Of a stretch of 18,779 bases of DNA, positions 15,441-18,779 are shown piece after piece. The notes below the pieces were generated by a model that made no database searches, was not told the DNA's origin, and saw only the letters and a program-made list of their open reading frames with translations. The stretch lies in assembly GCA_034440515.1 (NCBI GenBank), contig JAWXCF010000010.1, positions 1 to 18,779 of the forward strand, written 5' to 3'. The stretch's first letter is position 1. Each line of letters opens with the position of its first letter. Made by a program: the position numbers and the translations under genes. The stretch is from JAWXCF01 sp034440515. Its GTDB lineage: Bacteria; Bacteroidota; Bacteroidia; CAILMK01.

Positions 15441-16418
15441 ATGATAATAGTTACAGGTGCAGTCGGATTTATAGGTAGTAAAATGATTGCCAAGCTAAAT
15501 AATGAGGGGTATAACGACATCATTGCTGTCGATGATTTTAGCAACCCGATTAAAAATGAGAATATTAAGGGCCTAATCATCTCTAAACAAGTTGACAGAA
15601 ATGAGTTCCACAATTGGTTGAAAGAAAATCAATTGATGACCCAGATAATTATCCACTTAGGCGCCAGAACTGATACTACTGAGTTTGACAAAGAGGTATT
15701 TAACTGGTTAAACCTTGACTATACCAAAGACTTGTTTATACTAGCTGGTGAATACGGCATTCCTGTTATATATGCCAGTAGTGCTGCTACTTACGGTGCT
15801 GGCGAACACGGATACAGCGACAATCACGAGGTAATACCACATTTGAAACCCTTAAACCCCTATGGTGAGTCTAAGAATGATTTAGATAAATGGTTGCTAT
15901 ATAGATTTGATAATCCTCCATACTTTTGGGCAGGCTTGAAGTTTTTTAATGTATATGGAGAAAATGAAGACCATAAGGGCAGAATGGCCAGTGTAATATG
16001 GCACGCCTATCACCAAATAGCTAAAACAGGCAGAATGAAGTTGTTTAAAAGTCACAAACCTGAATATACAGATGGTGGCCAAATGAGAGATTTTATATAT
16101 GTAAATGATGTAGTTAATGTGGTGTATTGGCTAATGAACAACCGAATAATAGCAAATCGTGGTATATATAACTTAGGTAGTGGTTGCGCAGAAACTTTTC
16201 TTAGCTTAACTCAAGCAGTATTTCAAGCAATGGGTAAAACTGAATCTATAGAATTTATAGACACACCTGCTGACATCAGAGAAGCTTATCAATACTACAC
16301 TAAAGCTGAAATGTCTAAGTTAAAAAACATAGGATATCCAAATGACTTTACCAGTTTAACAGAAGGTGTTAAACAATATGTTCAAAATTATTTAATTCCA
16401 AAATATCCTTTAACCTAA
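15441..16418 (+). CDS. rfaD: ADP-L-glycero-D-manno-heptose-6-epimerase
   Basis: Cytoplasmic NAD(P)-dependent extended SDR enzyme (HldD/RfaD, 325 residues) making ADP-L-glycero-D-manno-heptose, the donor for LPS inner-core heptose. The nucleotide-binding GAVGFIG (6-12) has Val where Ala or Gly is usual. Catalytic residues: S114 region (YASSAATYG), Y141 and K145 (YGESK), and K179 in HKGRMAS, the second basic residue that marks HldD. Other family signatures are KFFNVYGENEDHKGR, QMRDFIYVNDVV and DTPADIREAYQYYTKAEMSKL; the last is diagnostic for RfaD. ATG at 15441 begins at the first strand MIIVTG. It shares its start region with the divergent pterin synthase and overlaps the convergent glycosyltransferase by 4 bases at the stop. 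The rest of heptose synthesis (gmhA, hldE, gmhB) is elsewhere. Confidence 0.95.
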   Translation: MIIVTGAVGFIGSKMIAKLNNEGYNDIIAVDDFSNPIKNENIKGLIISKQVDRNEFHNWLKENQLMTQIIIHLGARTDTTEFDKEVFNWLNLDYTKDLFILAGEYGIPVIYASSAATYGAGEHGYSDNHEVIPHLKPLNPYGESKNDLDKWLLYRFDNPPYFWAGLKFFNVYGENEDHKGRMASVIWHAYHQIAKTGRMKLFKSHKPEYTDGGQMRDFIYVNDVVNVVYWLMNNRIIANRGIYNLGSGCAETFLSLTQAVFQAMGKTESIEFIDTPADIREAYQYYTKAEMSKLKNIGYPNDFTSLTEGVKQYVQNYLIPKYPLT

Positions 16419-17494
16419 TCCGGTTGTGAGGCTTTTATAATGTGTTCTATAATAGTTGTTTCAGCACTATCTACCCAAGTTTTATATTGGTAATAATCAA
16501 AACCATTTGAAGTTTCACTTAGGTCCATATCGGCAAAACTGTTTCCCCAATTTCCAGCACCTATGCTTTTAACATCCATTGCATTGCACAGCTGTTCAAA
16601 ATGCCCAGCTACTGGCACCATAAATATATTTTTACTTAGGTAAATTGCCTCTGCAACGGTCTCAAAGCCAGCAGTGCTTGCCAGAGTTGAGCATTTCGCA
16701 ATCATATCTAAAAACTTGGTGTCAGACAAACTGTGTAGGTGCATATTGTCATTTACCATTTTGTATTCTGCAACGTCTTTACTATCTGTAAAGCAATGGA
16801 CTATTTTACCAGGATTTGCTGCCTGCCAAGCGATTAATTCATTTAGATAACCAGCATTTAATACATAACTCAATATAAAGTCTTGCTTTTCAGGTTGAAT
16901 GTTTAAAAAATCAGTCCTAAGCAATGGGGGTATTACCTTTATGATATCGGTATCATTTAGTTTATATAGGCTGATAGCCAATAATAGTTTAGAACCAGAG
17001 CCAGTTATTTGTGTAAAGTAAGATAATCCCGCTCTCTGCCATTTACTAAGTTTCGGAAATTCAAACTTTGGATGCAGATACACATATTGATGTGCAATAG
17101 ATACAATTGGCACTGACCAATTAAAAATCATTTGGCTGATACCAATTAATGGCTCATAGAAATTAACCAACACATCTGGCTTGTGAATATCTATATCAAC
17201 GTTTATGCGGCGTATTTCTTTTAAATATTTGCGGCTATGACTAAGGTGGTGTACTATGCTTTTACCAACCAATATCCCCTTTTTAGATTTATCTGTTAAG
17301 AAGTTGGGACTTTCAAATGTGTTCAACTCGATATGAAACGTATCTACAACAAACTGTGGAATACTTCTTTGCGGGCTTTTACCTACCCAAATAGCACATA
17401 CTTCTATATTTCGCCTTTTACAAATTTCATACAAAGAAATGGCTTGTGTAAAATGCCCCCTACCTTCCCCCTGTATCACAAACATTAATTTCAA
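16415..17494 (-). CDS. Glycosyltransferase, GT28/MurG-like GT-B fold
   Basis: A 359-residue enzyme of the GT-B type, probably working at the inner face of the inner membrane; donor and acceptor unknown. The N-terminal MFVIQGEGRGHFTQA (4-18) holds the glycine-rich loop; the C-terminal half has the donor-site block STAGFETVAEAIYLSKNIF (273-291) followed by PVAGHFEQ (294-301), typical of UDP-sugar GT28-like enzymes and of the MJ1255-like family. No signal peptide; helices such as PLIGISQMIFNWSVPIVSI (115-133) may be amphipathic and touch the membrane. Start: TTG at 17494 gives MKLMFVIQ, the usual length before the loop; ATG at 17485 would trim three residues and is possible. It lies 81 bp downstream of the LpxH-like gene on the same strand, so lipid A or another glycolipid is a reasonable guess for its acceptor. 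Confidence 0.85.
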   Translation of the reverse strand: MKLMFVIQGEGRGHFTQAISLYEICKRRNIEVCAIWVGKSPQRSIPQFVVDTFHIELNTFESPNFLTDKSKKGILVGKSIVHHLSHSRKYLKEIRRINVDIDIHKPDVLVNFYEPLIGISQMIFNWSVPIVSIAHQYVYLHPKFEFPKLSKWQRAGLSYFTQITGSGSKLLLAISLYKLNDTDIIKVIPPLLRTDFLNIQPEKQDFILSYVLNAGYLNELIAWQAANPGKIVHCFTDSKDVAEYKMVNDNMHLHSLSDTKFLDMIAKCSTLASTAGFETVAEAIYLSKNIFMVPVAGHFEQLCNAMDVKSIGAGNWGNSFADMDLSETSNGFDYYQYKTWVDSAETTIIEHIIKASQPD

Positions 17495-17575
17495 AATACC
17501 TATATTATATGTTGATTTTGCAGAACCTTTTTCTATCTACTGATTTTTTTATACTAAAAGACTAATAAGAATTGA

Positions 17576-18499
17576 CTAATTGGCGCCTGCAAGTGTGCCT
17601 CCGGGTATGGCTCCATCTTCCTTAGGCACTAGTGTAAAAGCAGCCTTAGAAGGGGAGAATGTTGTCGCATTTGCTAAAGGAGATACGATATTAGCTTCTT
17701 TCAATCTGTTGGCTTCAAACTGTAACAGCCATTCTTCAAAATACACTACTTTCCAGTTTCCCTCATAGTCCTCTACCAGTGCGCTCATTGTTTCCACCCA
17801 GTCGCCACTATTCAAATAGTGAATACCATTAATCATTTTATCTGCTGGTTGGTGAATGTGGCCAGTTATTACACCTTGGCAATGTTTAATTCTGGCTACT
17901 TCGCTTAGCTCAGTTTCAAAATCACTGATAAAGCTAACTGCAGTTTTCACTTTTGCCTTAATTTTTTGACTTAGACTATAGTATGGTAATCCTCTTTTAA
18001 TTCTATAATTGTTATATATCCTATTCAGCCACAGTAGAAATGTGTAACCTACATCGCCAAGTTTGGCTAAAAATTTCAGATTAGTGGTAACACTATCAAA
18101 TATATCACCGTGAACAACATAGTACTTTTTACCATTCAGTCCAGTTAATTCATAATCTCTAACTATGCTAAAGCTACCCATATGAAAAGGTAGTATTTCA
18201 TCTAAAAAATCATCGTGATTTCCCCTAAGGTAAATGATTTCACGATTTCTATCGTGGGCTAGTTTCATCACCATTTTAAAAAAAAGGCTGTGCTTTTTCT
18301 TCCATTTGCCAGATTTTCTCAATTGCCAGCCATCAATTATGTCGCCATTTAAGATGATACGCTCTGAAGGGTGATGTTTTAAAAATCGCACTACCTGACG
18401 CACTTTACTTGCCTTTATTCCTAAATGCAAATCACTTACAACAACTGTTTTATATAAGGCTTCCCCCACTATATCTAGATTAGAACTATACTCATTCAA
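17576..18499 (-). CDS. lpxH: UDP-2,3-diacylglucosamine diphosphatase, LpxH-like metallophosphoesterase
   Basis: Calcineurin-type phosphoesterase (307 residues) predicted to split UDP-2,3-diacylglucosamine into lipid X and UMP in lipid A synthesis at the inner membrane face. Two-metal site: D23 and H25 (VVSDLHLG), D53 (LNGDIIDGW), N94-H95 (LRGNHDD), H130 (VVHGDIFD), H214 and H216 (ITGHIHQP). A helical insert with basic and aromatic residues (about 140-180) corresponds to the lipid-handling cap of LpxH. About 35 residues beyond the domain form an Ala/Pro/Gly-rich tail (from PLANATTF to AGAN) with no assigned role. Start: TTG at 18499, with an in-frame TGA at 18503-18505; there is no ATG before the first catalytic motif. 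A GTG at codon 11 is an alternative. LpxH-like enzymes of Bacteroidota differ from E. coli LpxH, so a related pyrophosphatase role is possible. Confidence 0.88.
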   Translation of the reverse strand: MNEYSSNLDIVGEALYKTVVVSDLHLGIKASKVRQVVRFLKHHPSERIILNGDIIDGWQLRKSGKWKKKHSLFFKMVMKLAHDRNREIIYLRGNHDDFLDEILPFHMGSFSIVRDYELTGLNGKKYYVVHGDIFDSVTTNLKFLAKLGDVGYTFLLWLNRIYNNYRIKRGLPYYSLSQKIKAKVKTAVSFISDFETELSEVARIKHCQGVITGHIHQPADKMINGIHYLNSGDWVETMSALVEDYEGNWKVVYFEEWLLQFEANRLKEANIVSPLANATTFSPSKAAFTLVPKEDGAIPGGTLAGAN

Positions 18500-18526
18500 A
18501 GGTCAAAGGGTGGTGTTACTGAATTG

Positions 18527-18555
18527 TAAATATAATGTTAACCTAATGTATCCAA
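18527..18555 (-). promoter_or_regulatory. Candidate promoter of the lpxH-like gene
   Basis: Minus strand: TTG (18553-18555), 18 bp, TATATTTA (18527-18534, one mismatch in the last base of TAnnTTTG). Expected transcript start near 18520, about 20 bases before the TTG start codon. Confidence 0.4.
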
Positions 18556-18779
18556 TGTGTATAAAGACTTAATTGTGAATAAATAAAGTGAAATTAACTA
18601 AAAAGTTATATTTAAAAAAAAGTTACGGTATCAAAATATTTATTAAGTTTCATAAAAAAACAAAAAAATTAAATGCCCATATATGTTGCTTAATAACATA
18701 GTAATTACTTCGAGCTTTCTCAAAATGGGAATCTTAGTTATGAATCAAACCACAATAGTTATAGCTAAATTCATAAAAC
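18556..18779. other. AT-rich non-coding end of window
   Basis: Very AT-rich with several A-runs (near 18615 and 18655-18670). I see no RNA gene or hairpin. At the right edge an ATG at 18725 (or 18740) opens a frame on the plus strand that reaches the end of the window (18 codons, including MNQTTIVIAKFIK); it could be the start of the next gene, but is too short to judge. Confidence 0.3.

Noticed and set aside
18725..18779. Start of a gene running off the right edge
   Set aside because: Only 18 codons are visible with no motif or promoter; mentioned in the end-of-window entry and not called as a CDS.
1..18779. A novel defence, secretion or mobile system
   Set aside because: No integrase, transposase, toxin-antitoxin pair, CRISPR array, nuclease-helicase set or contractile gene is visible; gene families are of the core type.

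Overview
The window looks like ordinary chromosomal (core) DNA from a Bacteroidota species, probably of the Chitinophagales/Sphingobacteriales side; the exact taxon is inference. The signs are: AT-rich DNA; a fused MurF-alanine racemase; a TonB-dependent receptor with an N-terminal carboxypeptidase-regulatory-like domain; a PUR/DUF3276 protein; and promoter-like sites of the Bacteroidota type (TTG, 17-20 bp, TAnnTTTG) in front of many genes instead of E. coli -35/-10 boxes. I see no integrase, transposase, CRISPR array, tRNA or rRNA.

Layout. 1-528 (-): truncated sodium:solute symporter. 741-3230 (+): MurF-Alr fusion for peptidoglycan precursors. 3231-3591: gap with one long open but start-less frame. 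3592-5958 (-): TonB-dependent outer membrane receptor, divergent from 6036-6830 (+), a family 2 glycosyltransferase, which is followed by 6884-7642 (+), a Bax inhibitor-1 family membrane protein. A strong two-way terminator (7663-7699) separates this from a leftward group: 10786-8705, a 7TM-HD phosphohydrolase of the PgpH (c-di-AMP phosphodiesterase) type; 8627-8214, a PUR-domain protein; 8212-7718, a small exported protein. 11011-12192 (+) is an acetyl-CoA acetyltransferase with a long leader holding a 15-bp palindrome. 12371-14870 (+) is an ABC-2 exporter (ATPase, permease) followed by an unknown protein that appears to be an internally duplicated small beta-barrel. 14877-15341 (-) is a 6-pyruvoyl-tetrahydropterin synthase/QueD family enzyme, divergent from 15441-16418 (+), RfaD/HldD. 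RfaD runs tail-to-tail, with stop codons overlapping, into 17494-16415 (-), a GT28-like glycosyltransferase, preceded on the same strand by 18499-17576, an LpxH-type UDP-2,3-diacylglucosamine diphosphatase.

How it fits together. The dominant theme is the cell envelope: peptidoglycan precursor synthesis (MurF-Alr), lipid A (LpxH), LPS inner-core heptose (RfaD), two glycosyltransferases, an outer membrane receptor and several membrane proteins. The HD phosphohydrolase, if it cleaves c-di-AMP, would also bear on turgor and wall homeostasis.

I found no convincing undescribed multi-gene system. The items most worth a second look are the duplicated-barrel protein after the ABC exporter, the leader of the thiolase gene, the high share of non-ATG starts (6 of 16 by my calls) with one nearly leaderless promoter, and the start-less open frame at 3342-3557.
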